Positions 1-7,463 are shown, numbered from the stretch's first letter. The stretch: DNA of 14,432 bases from Bacteroidales bacterium (GCA_028701945.1 JAQVPT010000057.1:1-14432); one strand, 5' to 3'. Notes: generated from the letters alone by a model not told the origin. Made by a program: numbers and translations.

Positions 1-1144
1 TAGCTCTTTCTCGTGCGAGTTTTTTTACTCCAGCAATTGCTTTACGCTCTTTTTCGGAGGAGAGTATCTTTTTTTGAAGTATGTCTGCATGCTCAGGATT
101 TTTGTGTAAAAAGTCGTCAAGACGTTTCATAAATTCAAAAATGTAATTTCTTACACTAATGCCATCTGGAGACATATCACGAGAGCCAAGTTTTGTTTTT
201 GTTTGCGATTCAAAAATCGGCTCTTCAATTCTAATACTGATGGCTGCAATTATTGATTGTCTGATATCAGCAGCATCGTAATCTTTACGGTAAAAATCAC
301 GTATCGTTTTTACATAAGCCTCACGAAATGTTGATAAATGTACTCCTCCTTGAGTGGTATTTTGACCATTTACAAATGAGTAATATTCTTCGTTGTATTG
401 TTTACCATGCGTTAATGCAATTTCAAGGTCTTCGTCTTTTAAATGTATGATAGGATAAATTTCTTCCTGATTAAGATTTTCCTCTAATAGGTCAAGTAGT
501 CCGTTGCGGGAGAAATATTTTGTACCATTAAAATTTATGGTTAATCCGGAATTTAGGTAAACGTAATTTCTTAATAGAGGTTCAATATAATCGTTAATAA
601 AGTTATATTTGCCAAACACCTCATCATCGGGAGTAAAAAGTACAAGCGTACCATTTTTTTTATCTGGGGTTTTAATGCTGTGATCTGATACAAGTTTTCC
701 TTGCGAAAACTCAGCTACTCGTGCTTCTCCTTCTCGATAAGCCGTTATTTTAAATAATTTTGAAAGTGCATTTACTGCTTTTATACCTACACCATTAAGC
801 CCAACCGATTTTTTAAATACTTTTGAATCATATTTTGCTCCAGTATTCATTTTTGAAGCGACATCAACCAATTTTCCTAGTGGAATGCCTCGACCGTAAT
901 CTCTTATTGTAATTGAGTTATCTTCGAGCTTAATATTAATATTTTTACCAAATCCCATTGCGTATTCATCAATAGAATTATCAAGAACTTCTTTTATAAG
1001 AACATAAATACCGTCATCTCGAGATTTTCCGTCGCCAAGTTTTCCGATATACATTCCAGGACGCTTACGGATATGTTCTTGCCAGTCAAGCGTTTTTATG
1101 CTATCTTCGGAATAATTTCCAACCATTTCTTCAATTTTTTCCAT
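1..1144 (-). CDS. parE: DNA topoisomerase IV subunit B (ParE), N-terminal part, cut by the window edge
   Basis: The frame reads from ATG at 1144 to the left edge without a stop (381 codons plus one base). ParE is the ATPase subunit of the type II topoisomerase that unlinks daughter chromosomes together with ParC. The GHKL ATPase signatures are all visible: E52 and N56 in EVLDNSIDE, the DYGRGIP box at 82-88, the glycine-rich GLNGVGIKAVNALS lid at 115-128, and GTLVLFTPD at 165-173. The transducer domain carries the QTKTKLGS loop (314-321) with the ATP-contacting lysine. The TOPRIM and C-terminal regions lie outside the window. The opening, with LDWQEHIRKRPGMYIGKLGDG at 19-39, resembles Bacteroidota ParE more than GyrB, which is why I favour ParE; a GyrB identity is the alternative. 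No upstream in-frame ATG was evident, and this start gives the expected N-terminus. Confidence 0.93.
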   Translation of the reverse strand, partial: MEKIEEMVGNYSEDSIKTLDWQEHIRKRPGMYIGKLGDGKSRDDGIYVLIKEVLDNSIDEYAMGFGKNINIKLEDNSITIRDYGRGIPLGKLVDVASKMNTGAKYDSKVFKKSVGLNGVGIKAVNALSKLFKITAYREGEARVAEFSQGKLVSDHSIKTPDKKNGTLVLFTPDDEVFGKYNFINDYIEPLLRNYVYLNSGLTINFNGTKYFSRNGLLDLLEENLNQEEIYPIIHLKDEDLEIALTHGKQYNEEYYSFVNGQNTTQGGVHLSTFREAYVKTIRDFYRKDYDAADIRQSIIAAISIRIEEPIFESQTKTKLGSRDMSPDGISVRNYIFEFMKRLDDFLHKNPEHADILQKKILSSEKERKAIAGVKKLARERA

Positions 1145-1151
1145 TGTGATG

Positions 1152-1184
1152 CAAAAATATAATAATAAAATTTATAAAATGCAA
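1152..1184 (-). promoter_or_regulatory. Possible parE promoter (TTG ... TAnnTTTG)
   Basis: On the minus strand TTG (1184-1182) is followed after 22 bases by TATTTTTG (1159-1152). This matches the Bacteroidota pattern TTG, 17-23 bases, TAnnTTTG. It would place transcription start only a few bases before the ATG at 1144, giving a very short or almost leaderless mRNA. The surrounding region is very AT-rich, so a chance match is possible. Confidence 0.35.
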
Positions 1185-1263
1185 TATATACAAGAGAAAT
1201 ATTAACATTTTTTGGTTAAAAGGTGAATATAAGAAAAAACATGAGACTGAGAGTGGTTAGAAT

Positions 1264-1962
1264 CTAACGAAAATGACCTGTTTTCATGAATTTGATAACT
1301 TTTGTACGAGATTTCTTTCTAAATATCAAAGACAAATGATCTAATTCTAAACTTATGGTGTCTTTTTCATTGCCAAGTAATGTGTTCTCCGGTTTGATTA
1401 GTCCATCATTGTCGCCTTCAATTAGCAGATTATAACCTTTTTTTTTGCCCCGTTTCCCAATAATTATTCCAATTTCAATGTTACATGGTATAGGCAGTTG
1501 ATTTGTGTAGGATGCTGAGTCGGTTTCCATTTTTTCAACATTGGGCCCCAATAGTGGGCGAAGTATGGCGTATGATTTTAAAAAATCTGCAATATCTGCT
1601 CCTTGGTTTGGTGGAGAAATCATTACAATCCTATAAATAAAAGGGAAATCATCATCAGTACCCGAATATTTTAGCATTGCCCGCACAACTAATCCTCCCA
1701 TCGAGTGGGTAACAAAAGAAACAGAATCAAGGTTTTGTTTTATAATATCCAAATAAAGGTTTTTCCCGATTGTATCCAAATCTCTGTATATACTGGAATA
1801 CGCATAGTTTTCAGTATTAAACCCTCCTTTTCTTAAATCTTTGTCAATTTTTCGCATTATTGACTTTGGATTTGCATAACCATGAAGTAAAAACACTTTA
1901 TATTGAGCAAAACCGTTGTAACAGACAACAATCAACAAAATTAGAATAATAAGGCGTTTCAT
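1264..1962 (-). CDS. Secreted alpha/beta hydrolase, lipase/esterase-like
   Basis: The 232-residue protein opens with a signal peptide: MKRLIILILLIVVCYNGFAQ, with cleavage likely after FAQ. The mature part starts almost directly with the core strand and oxyanion motif FLLHGY (H27-G28). The nucleophile elbow is THSMGG with Ser87. DNDGLI supplies the likely acid (D186) and LDHLSLI the likely histidine (H209), so the triad Ser87-Asp186-His209 is complete and in order. The motif style is that of the triacylglycerol lipase / PGAP1-like branch; the substrate cannot be told from sequence. A TTG nine codons upstream is also in frame, but the ATG at 1962 places the hydrophobic segment at the very N-terminus and is the better start. 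No T9SS C-terminal domain is present, so the protein is probably periplasmic or exported by Sec only. It has its own -7 box and follows a terminator. Confidence 0.85.
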   Translation of the reverse strand: MKRLIILILLIVVCYNGFAQYKVFLLHGYANPKSIMRKIDKDLRKGGFNTENYAYSSIYRDLDTIGKNLYLDIIKQNLDSVSFVTHSMGGLVVRAMLKYSGTDDDFPFIYRIVMISPPNQGADIADFLKSYAILRPLLGPNVEKMETDSASYTNQLPIPCNIEIGIIIGKRGKKKGYNLLIEGDNDGLIKPENTLLGNEKDTISLELDHLSLIFRKKSRTKVIKFMKTGHFR

Positions 1963-1986
1963 AATAAGCTTATTGGGTTTAGTCCG

Positions 1987-1994
1987 CAAATTTA
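1987..1994 (-). promoter_or_regulatory. -7 box of the hydrolase gene (TAAATTTG)
   Basis: TAAATTTG on the minus strand (1994-1987) fits the Bacteroidota -7 consensus TAnnTTTG exactly and lies 24 bases before the ATG at 1962. No clear TTG -33 element is found at the usual distance, which falls in the terminator hairpin of the preceding gene. The position relative to the start codon is favourable. Confidence 0.45.
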
Positions 1995-1996
1995 CT

Positions 1997-2031
1997 AAAA
2001 TAAAACCCGATAGTTAAAATTATCTATCAGG
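1997..2031 (-). terminator. Intrinsic terminator after the small sorting-domain gene
   Basis: Read on the minus strand, CCTGATAG (2031-2024) pairs with CTATCGGG (2013-2006). This gives eight pairs including one G-U wobble and a 10-base loop, followed by the T-rich tract TTTTATTTT (2005-1997). The wobble would be a C-A mismatch on the plus strand, so the structure is oriented for minus-strand transcription. It lies 27 bases past the stop of the 2059-2430 gene. Confidence 0.75.
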
Positions 2032-2058
2032 CGTAAAAATTATAATAAAGTTGAGGTT

Positions 2059-2430
2059 TTATTTTTTAATCATTTTTTTTGAATCAATATTTTTTCCTCC
2101 ATAAATAAGGCAAACAAAGTAAACTCCGTTTTGTAGATTATATGTTTCAATGCTGATTTTCTGTAATCCACCATTTACAAGGATAGATTTTAGTTTTACT
2201 CCAGCAAAATTATAAACTGCAATTTCAGCATTAGCATCTTCGGGAATATTACACCATATTTCTGCATAGTCGCTTACTGGATTAGGAGCAGGAGCCGATA
2301 TTTTATAAAGTTCGGGATACTCCGATTGTCCGTAATACGAAAAATCATAATTTACAGGCTTTGGTACAATTGAAAAACCAAATCCTGAAAACAAGATTAA
2401 AATTAGCGATATATTTATTGTTTTTTTCAC
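2059..2430 (-). CDS. Small secreted protein made of a signal peptide plus a T9SS type A sorting domain
   Basis: The 123-residue product starts at GTG (2430); the same frame has a TAG 13 codons upstream and no ATG between, so GTG is the only plausible start. Residues 1-20 are a classical signal peptide (MKKTINISLILILFSGFGFS). Residues 21-45 are a short tyrosine-rich linker with Tyr at 28, 32, 33, 38 and 42. Residues 46-123 match a type A T9SS sorting domain: PAPNPVSDYAEI at 47-58, the AVYNFAGVKLKS strand pair at 71-82, LQNGVYFV at 99-106, and the basic end KKMIKK. There is no enzymatic or adhesive passenger. T9SS proteins normally carry this domain behind a large cargo, so the gene may encode a minimal secreted peptide, a cell-surface signalling or decoy CTD, or the remnant of a larger gene. 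A terminator follows it. Function unknown. Confidence 0.8.
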   Translation of the reverse strand: MKKTINISLILILFSGFGFSIVPKPVNYDFSYYGQSEYPELYKISAPAPNPVSDYAEIWCNIPEDANAEIAVYNFAGVKLKSILVNGGLQKISIETYNLQNGVYFVCLIYGGKNIDSKKMIKK

Positions 2431-2634
2431 AATATACTTACGTTTACAAAAACTATTCCGAAATAATATCTATACCATGTTTTTTAATATCATACGAATA
2501 ACTTGAGCTATTGTTACAAAAAATGTAAGAGAAGTTTGTTTTCTTAATATTGATTCTGTTCTGATTGTGGTTTTCAATTTATCTGTTCTCATAAAGTTGT
2601 GATTCTGTTTTATTTATTCTACTTTTTTTCTTTA

Positions 2635-2649
2635 GAGCTCTTTGAGCTC
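2635..2649. repeat. Two GAGCTC palindromes in the AT-rich spacer 2431-2693
   Basis: GAGCTC occurs twice, three bases apart (2635-2640 and 2644-2649), and the second lies in the 12-base palindrome TTTGAGCTCAAA (2641-2652). The pair can fold into a short hairpin about 45 bases past the GH25 stop. No T-tract follows on either strand, so I do not call it a terminator; it could be a protein-binding site or chance. The rest of the 263-base spacer is AT-rich, with no gene I can support and no exact TAnnTTTG box before the GTG at 2430 (the nearest, TAGTTTTTG, has one base too many). Confidence 0.3.
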
Positions 2650-2693
2650 AAAAACCTTCACTCTGTATTCGTTAGTGCTTTCTTCGTGTAACT

Positions 2694-3479
2694 CTACTTT
2701 TTTATCCTCAGCCCTTCAATTTCGTTTATTTTTCCATTAAAAACATTAATATCCACATCTCCTTCAATACCTTCCAATAATCCCTTATCGGTAAATTGCC
2801 AAAAAACCCAATCAGAAAGTACAGTGTTAGGGTTCTGTTTAACATTATACCACGCAAACCAAATAGGATATTTATCAAAACGACTATCTATTTTCAAAGT
2901 ACTAACATAAAAATTATGGTATGTGTATAATATCGGAGTTACGTCGTAATGTTTTTCGACAATCTCTAACCAATTTAATAAACCGCCTTTTAAACTATTA
3001 ATACTTTGCACGCGGCTGTACTTTTCAATATCCAATACAGGTGGCAAATCTCCTTCATTAAGTACCACGTTTTTTATAAAGTTTTCTGCTTGCAAGGTAC
3101 TATTCTCATCTGGACGATAATAATGATACGCACCTTTTATAATTTTGGCATTATTTAAGGCTTTCCAATTCTTTAGAAACTTAGAATCTGTCTTGTTATG
3201 TCCCATAGTGGCACGAACAATTACAAAATCTATCTCATGTGTTTTCAATAATTTCCCCCAATCGATATTAGTTTGATAATGAGAAACATCTATCCCAAAA
3301 ACAGAATAATCGCTAAGCTCTTTTCTGAAAACTTCATAAGTTTGAGGTTTTTGCTGACGCTTTTTAAACAAAGAAACAAAATCAGGATAAAAATAATATC
3401 CGACAAATACCACTGCAATAACACTAAGCAGCAGTAACAGTTTCTTTCGATTATATTTCTTCTTTCGGCGTCTGCTCAT
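2694..3479 (-). CDS. Membrane-anchored GH25 lysozyme (1,4-beta-N-acetylmuramidase)
   Basis: This family cleaves the MurNAc-GlcNAc bond of peptidoglycan. The 261-residue protein has a very basic N-terminus (MSRRRKKKYNRKK), a hydrophobic segment at about 14-31, a short linker, and a GH25 barrel from about residue 59. Family motifs are intact: FGIDVSHYQ with D64, RATMG at 89-93, KGAYHYYRP at 115-123, and PPVLDIEKY with D150 and the catalytic E152 of the DxE pair. YTYHNFY, WFAWY, FWQFTD and GDVDINVFNG follow in the C-terminal half. There is no signal cleavage site, so I infer a type II inner-membrane protein with the barrel in the periplasm. The ATG shares its A with the TAA stop of the upstream asd gene, implying co-transcription and translational coupling. 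A cell-wall remodelling role is likely; a defensive role cannot be excluded. Confidence 0.9.
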   Translation of the reverse strand: MSRRRKKKYNRKKLLLLLSVIAVVFVGYYFYPDFVSLFKKRQQKPQTYEVFRKELSDYSVFGIDVSHYQTNIDWGKLLKTHEIDFVIVRATMGHNKTDSKFLKNWKALNNAKIIKGAYHYYRPDENSTLQAENFIKNVVLNEGDLPPVLDIEKYSRVQSINSLKGGLLNWLEIVEKHYDVTPILYTYHNFYVSTLKIDSRFDKYPIWFAWYNVKQNPNTVLSDWVFWQFTDKGLLEGIEGDVDINVFNGKINEIEGLRIKK

Positions 3480-4471
3480 TAATCGATAAAATTATCTACA
3501 ATATATTGGGCTATCTGAACTGCGTTCGTTGCAGCACCTTTTCGCAAATTATCGGCAACTACCCATAAATTTATTGCGTTATCATTTGAATTATCATATC
3601 GTATTCTGCCAACAAAAGTCTCATTTCGGTCTTTAACTGCTAACGGCATTGGATACAAGTTCTCAAAAGGAGCATCCTGTAACACAATTCCCATTGATTC
3701 AGCGAGTATTTCATTAATTTCTTCTAAATTCGGCTTTTCATAAAACTCAATATTTACACTTTCGCTGTGTCCACCTAAAACTGGCACCCTAACAACTGTT
3801 GCTGTAATTGCCAATTCAGATAGATTAAGGATTTTTCGTGTTTCGTTAATGAGTTTATCCTCTTCTTCGCAATACAAATTGTTTAAAAAAGCACCCCCTT
3901 GCGGAATACAATTATGATATATCTGATGCGGATAAGCAGGATTTGCAGAAGACTGTCCATTTTCTTCTTCCATAAGTTGGTTAGATCCTTTAAACCCAGA
4001 ACCAGTAACAGATTGATAAGTTGAGACAACAACTCTTTTTATTCCGTAAAGTTCATGTAAAGGCCATAAAACGACAGCAAGTTGAATTGTGCTACAGTTA
4101 GGATTAGCTATTATTTTATCTTCTGGATTTAAAAGCGAGATATTCACTTCAGGGACTATCAGTTTTATATCGGCAGACATTCGCCAAGCCGAAGAATTAT
4201 CAACAACATAGACACCTTTTGAAGCATATTTTGGTGCCCATTCCAAAGAAACTGTTTTGCCAGCTGAAAAAATTGCAACATCTATTTCTTTATCAATAGC
4301 TTCTAATAAACTTAGTATTTTATATTCTTTTCCCCTAAAAGATATAGCTTTACCAACTGATTTCTCTGATGCGATTGGATAAAACTCTTCAAGCTCAACA
4401 TTAAAATCGTCAAGCACTTTAAGGATTGTCCCTCCAACCATTCCTGTAACTCCAACTATTGCAAGTTTCAT
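3479..4471 (-). CDS. asd: Aspartate-semialdehyde dehydrogenase
   Basis: This enzyme reduces aspartyl-4-phosphate with NADPH to aspartate semialdehyde, the branch point to lysine/diaminopimelate and threonine/methionine. At 330 residues it has the usual family length. The N-terminal dinucleotide loop VGVTGMVG is at 6-13, and SSAWRM at 93-98 is typical. The active site is ANPNCSTIQL with nucleophile C126, YQSVTGSG with Q153, and RVPVLGGHSES with R228 and the base H235. The dimer and substrate segment EENGQ plus the EEEDKLINETRKIL helix are also present. The gene is divergent from the lamin-tail gene and overlaps by one base (TAATG) with the downstream GH25 muramidase, so the two form a unit. 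Diaminopimelate made through this pathway is a peptidoglycan building block, which gives a loose functional link to the neighbour. Confidence 0.96.
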   Translation of the reverse strand: MKLAIVGVTGMVGGTILKVLDDFNVELEEFYPIASEKSVGKAISFRGKEYKILSLLEAIDKEIDVAIFSAGKTVSLEWAPKYASKGVYVVDNSSAWRMSADIKLIVPEVNISLLNPEDKIIANPNCSTIQLAVVLWPLHELYGIKRVVVSTYQSVTGSGFKGSNQLMEEENGQSSANPAYPHQIYHNCIPQGGAFLNNLYCEEEDKLINETRKILNLSELAITATVVRVPVLGGHSESVNIEFYEKPNLEEINEILAESMGIVLQDAPFENLYPMPLAVKDRNETFVGRIRYDNSNDNAINLWVVADNLRKGAATNAVQIAQYIVDNFID

Positions 4472-4624
4472 ATCTTACTATTTTGCTGTAAAAATAATGA
4501 AAAATAAAGATTTTGCTAACTCATAACTTATTTAATAACGATTATTTCAATTTTTTTTGATAATTTTGTTTCATAATGAGTTTCACAATTCGGTTTGTAT
4601 CAGTTTTGATTTAATTTTTAAATT
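4472..4624. other. Divergent promoter region between asd and the lamin-tail gene
   Basis: This AT-rich spacer of 153 bases must hold the promoters of both divergent genes. On the plus strand an exact -7 box is seen (listed separately). On the minus strand only near matches such as TATTTTTC are present before asd. No riboswitch-like or attenuator structure was recognised, although asd genes of other phyla often carry a lysine riboswitch; the spacer is too short to hold a typical one. Confidence 0.5.
4561..4568 (+). promoter_or_regulatory. -7 box of the lamin-tail gene (TAATTTTG)
   Basis: TAATTTTG matches TAnnTTTG exactly, 56 bases upstream of the ATG at 4625, leaving a leader of roughly 50 bases. 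A matching TTG at the usual -33 distance was not found. The same octamer precedes the 1036-residue adhesin-like gene. Confidence 0.45.
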
Positions 4625-7222
4625 ATGAAAATATTAGTAATTATTTTTACCTTTTTGTCAATTTCCTTGTTTGCTCAAGTTACAGATAATTTCTCTGACG
4701 GAGATTTTACATCAAATCCTGAGTGGGTTGGAAACACATCAGAGTTTATTGTAAACGCATCAAACGAGCTTCAGCTTAATGGAAATTCTGATGATGGTGG
4801 CACCTCTTACCTTTCAACTACCTCAGAATCTTTTTATAATGCGAGTTGGGAGTTTCTTGTCAAATTGAGTTTTAATCCATCTTCAACAAATTATTGCGAT
4901 GTATTTCTTGCCGCAAACAGTACTAATCTTACTTCAACAACACAGGGGTATTTTGTCAAAATTGGAAATACTAATGATGAAATAAGCTTATATCGTAAAG
5001 ACATCTCTAACAGCACTATGATAATTGACGGCCAAAATAAACGTATCGATATGAGTTCCGTTACTGTTAGGGTTAAGGTTACTCGTGATTTTGAAGGAAA
5101 CTGGACGTTAATGTCTGATACTATTGGCGGAACGAATTATTACACCGAGGGCACCGTATTTGACACAACACATATAGGCTCAAGATTTTTTGGAGTTGTT
5201 TGCAATTACACAAAAACTCGTGCCAACCATTTTTTCTTTGATGATTTTATTGTAACTGGTGATCCTTATACAGATACAGTTGCTCCCAAAGTACTCGAGG
5301 TTAAAGTTTCATCAGCTAATGAATTAACCGTTTTATTTGACGAAGCAACCAATACGGACGAATCTCTTATACTAACGAATTATTCTGTAAGTCCAAATTT
5401 TGGCAACCCAATTTTTGCCATGGTAAACCCACAAAATAGTAATGCGATTATTCTTCAATATGCCTCATCGTTTGTCGAAAACACAAGTTATGAATTAACT
5501 GTCGAAAACATCTCCGATTATTATGAAAATACTTTAATAAGTCAATCAGTTTCTTTCATCATTTATCGGGCACAAGCGTATGATATTTTGATATGCGAAA
5601 TAATGGCAGATCCCGATCCTGTAGTTTTGTTACCCGATGCAGAATACATCGAATTATACAACAGCACTGAATATGAGCTTGACCTTTCGGGTTGGACAAT
5701 TAGTGCAGGAACTACCACTCGAAATTTAGGATTGTCAATTATTGAATCTGGCAAATATCTTGTGCTTTGCCATATTGATAAAGTTAGTTTATTTGATGAA
5801 AATATCAATATATCTGGAGTCGAAAGTTTTCCTACATTAACAAATAGTGGTGGAGTACTCGCTTTAAAAGACAATTTTGGAAATGTTATTCATACCATTG
5901 AATACAGCGACACTTGGTATAAAGACAATTTTAAAAAGAACGGTGGTTACTCACTTGAGATGATAGATCTTAACAATCCTTGCGAAGGCCTCGAAAACTG
6001 GAAAGCTTCAAATGATATTAGCGGAGGAACACCAGGTTTTCAAAACTCGGTTAATGGGAATAATCCCGACATAACAAGCCCATATCCTATTGCTGCCGAA
6101 GCAATTGCACCAAATACAGTAATCGTGTATTTTAATGAAACATTACAAGAGAGTTTTGCAAATAATCCAATTAATTTTGAAATTGCTCAATTTGGACATC
6201 CAAATACGATACAAGCAGCAGAACCCAATTTTTCGGTTATTACTATGGAGTTTGATGCTGAATTTGTGGTGGGAACAGTTTACTATCTTAGTTGTACAGA
6301 TTCTATAAGAGATTGCTCTGGAAATACTGTGCTTACAAATACCTCAATACGTTTTGCATTGGCCGATTCTGTGCAACCAAAAGATATTGTAATCAACGAG
6401 ATATTATTTAATCCTCTCTCAGGAGGAAGCGATTTTGTTGAATTATATAACAATTCCAACAGAGTTCTTGACCTTAAATTATTATGGATAATGAATACTG
6501 ATGAATTAGGAGAAATAAAAGATGTTTATCAAATTACAGATATCAGTCGTTTATTGCTTCCTGGCGAATTTTGTGCAATTAGCAAAGATATTCAGCACCT
6601 AACAGACAATTATTATATTCTGTATCCCGACAATCTTTATGCAGTAAAAGCTGTGCCATCAATGTCCGATGATAAGGGAACAATAATTATTTCGGACAGA
6701 TACATGAATAATATTGATAAAGTTTCTTATTCTGACGACCAACATTATAAGCTATTAGCCACAGATGATGGCGTTTCGTTGGAAAGGATAAATTACAACG
6801 ATTCGTCTGACGATATTGGGAACTGGCACTCAGCTGCACAAGATGCAGGATTTGCAACACCAGGTTATGTAAATTCACAATATTCTGATCAAATAATAAG
6901 CGAATCTGTAATAAGTATTGAACCTGAAGTCTTTTCACCCGACAATGACGGGATTGACGACAGACTCACCATCTCATATAATCTTGATGAACCAGGATAC
7001 ACTGCAACAATAGCAGTTTACGGCTCTGGTGGAAATTTTATCACCTACTTAAAAAACAACGAAATGTTAGGTGTAAAAGGCAATATATTTTGGGATGGAT
7101 TCGATAACGGAAATAACATCTGCCAACCAGGAATATATGTCGTTTATATTGAAATGTTTAACCTAACTGGGAATAAAATTGTTGAAAAAATTCCAGTTGT
7201 GTTAAGTGTTAAAACATATTAA
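4625..7222 (+). CDS. Secreted multidomain protein with two lamin-tail domains and a FlgD-like C-terminus
   Basis: The 865-residue protein starts with signal peptide MKILVIIFTFLSISLFAQ. About 19-215 forms a beta-rich LamG/jelly-roll-like region (NFSDGDF ... FFFDDFIVTGD). About 218-312 is an Ig-like domain of the SbsA/Big_5 type (PKVLEVKVSSANELTVLFDEA). About 318-470 is a lamin-tail domain (LICEIMADPDPVV, EYIELYNSTEYELDLSGWTI). The pair then repeats: Ig-like at about 480-580 and lamin-tail at about 585-740 (IVINEILFNPL, DFVELYNNS). The last 100 residues (VFSPDNDGIDDRLTI, WDGFDNGN, PGIYVVYIEM) resemble a FlgD Ig-like fold and, by the SPDNDG motif, the type B or gliding-associated C-terminal domains. 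It lacks the basic end of a type A sorting domain. The likely role is extracellular binding or surface display; the ligand is unknown. It is transcribed divergently from asd and convergently with the next gene. Confidence 0.85.
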   Translation: MKILVIIFTFLSISLFAQVTDNFSDGDFTSNPEWVGNTSEFIVNASNELQLNGNSDDGGTSYLSTTSESFYNASWEFLVKLSFNPSSTNYCDVFLAANSTNLTSTTQGYFVKIGNTNDEISLYRKDISNSTMIIDGQNKRIDMSSVTVRVKVTRDFEGNWTLMSDTIGGTNYYTEGTVFDTTHIGSRFFGVVCNYTKTRANHFFFDDFIVTGDPYTDTVAPKVLEVKVSSANELTVLFDEATNTDESLILTNYSVSPNFGNPIFAMVNPQNSNAIILQYASSFVENTSYELTVENISDYYENTLISQSVSFIIYRAQAYDILICEIMADPDPVVLLPDAEYIELYNSTEYELDLSGWTISAGTTTRNLGLSIIESGKYLVLCHIDKVSLFDENINISGVESFPTLTNSGGVLALKDNFGNVIHTIEYSDTWYKDNFKKNGGYSLEMIDLNNPCEGLENWKASNDISGGTPGFQNSVNGNNPDITSPYPIAAEAIAPNTVIVYFNETLQESFANNPINFEIAQFGHPNTIQAAEPNFSVITMEFDAEFVVGTVYYLSCTDSIRDCSGNTVLTNTSIRFALADSVQPKDIVINEILFNPLSGGSDFVELYNNSNRVLDLKLLWIMNTDELGEIKDVYQITDISRLLLPGEFCAISKDIQHLTDNYYILYPDNLYAVKAVPSMSDDKGTIIISDRYMNNIDKVSYSDDQHYKLLATDDGVSLERINYNDSSDDIGNWHSAAQDAGFATPGYVNSQYSDQIISESVISIEPEVFSPDNDGIDDRLTISYNLDEPGYTATIAVYGSGGNFITYLKNNEMLGVKGNIFWDGFDNGNNICQPGIYVVYIEMFNLTGNKIVEKIPVVLSVKTY

Positions 7223-7276
7223 ATTGATTAGTTTTTAGAAACGCTATTCGTTTTCGTTTTTTGAATTACCCTGCTA

Positions 7277-7317
7277 ACTTGGATTTCAAATCTTCCCACT
7301 TACTCGGATTGCAAATC
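7277..7317. repeat. Pair of 16-base degenerate direct repeats
   Basis: ACTTGGATTTCAAATC (7277-7292) and ACTCGGATTGCAAATC (7302-7317) differ at two positions and start 25 bases apart. Each contains a small internal inverted repeat (GATT...AATC). They lie in the convergent intergenic spacer. They resemble fragments of short palindromic intergenic elements or worn IS ends, but no transposase is nearby. Confidence 0.5.
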
Positions 7318-7391
7318 ATAGTGAGCCGAGCAGTAAATGAGCACTTTAGAAATCACATAATTTTCTTGCAGATACAATAGTCCCCTAAAAG

Positions 7392-7429
7392 AAAACTCCG
7401 ACCCGAAAACTTTCAGGGCGGAGTTTTTT
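7392..7429. terminator. Bidirectional intrinsic terminator between convergent genes
   Basis: AAAACTCCG (7392-7400) plus CCC (7402-7404) pairs with GGG (7416-7418) plus CGGAGTTTT (7419-7427), with a single bulged A at 7401. The inner GAAA/TTTC can extend the stem. A run of six T (7424-7429) follows on the plus strand and TTTTCTTTT on the minus strand. The hairpin lies 34 bases past the stop of the minus-strand 1036-residue gene and about 170 bases past the plus-strand lamin-tail gene, so it can end both. Confidence 0.9.
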
Positions 7430-7463
7430 AAACCAAGTATTAATTATAAAAACAAAAACAAAC

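Noticed and set aside
1254..1270. Inverted repeat GTTAGAATCTAAC over the hydrolase stop codon
   Set aside because: The stem is only five or six pairs, AT-rich, and not followed by a T-run; too weak to call.
1920..1962. Lipoprotein signal in the hydrolase (Cys14 within the hydrophobic stretch)
   Set aside because: The residue before the cysteine is Val and the preceding sequence does not fit the lipobox; the FAQ cleavage site is more convincing.
1264..1989. Longer hydrolase form from the TTG at 1989
   Set aside because: The extension adds MRTKPNKLI before a perfect signal peptide and would start inside the likely -7 box; the ATG at 1962 is better.
2470..2592. Minus-strand 40-codon frame starting MRTDKLKTTIRTESILRKQT
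   Set aside because: The length is expected by chance in AT-rich DNA, there is no ribosome-binding or promoter support, and it ends at a TAG in the same frame as the small sorting-domain gene, whose own GTG start already gives a clean signal peptide.
2634..2652. GAGCTC hairpin as a terminator of the asd-GH25 unit
   Set aside because: No T-tract follows on the minus strand (the next bases are TAAAGAAAAAAAG), so it lacks the second half of an intrinsic terminator.
4472..4624. Lysine riboswitch before asd
   Set aside because: The spacer is short and AT-rich, and none of the expected conserved stems was seen; the family is mainly found in other phyla.
5563..5874. Minus-strand open frame of 103 codons
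   Set aside because: Antisense to the first lamin-tail domain of the 865-residue gene; serine-rich shadow translation without domain features.
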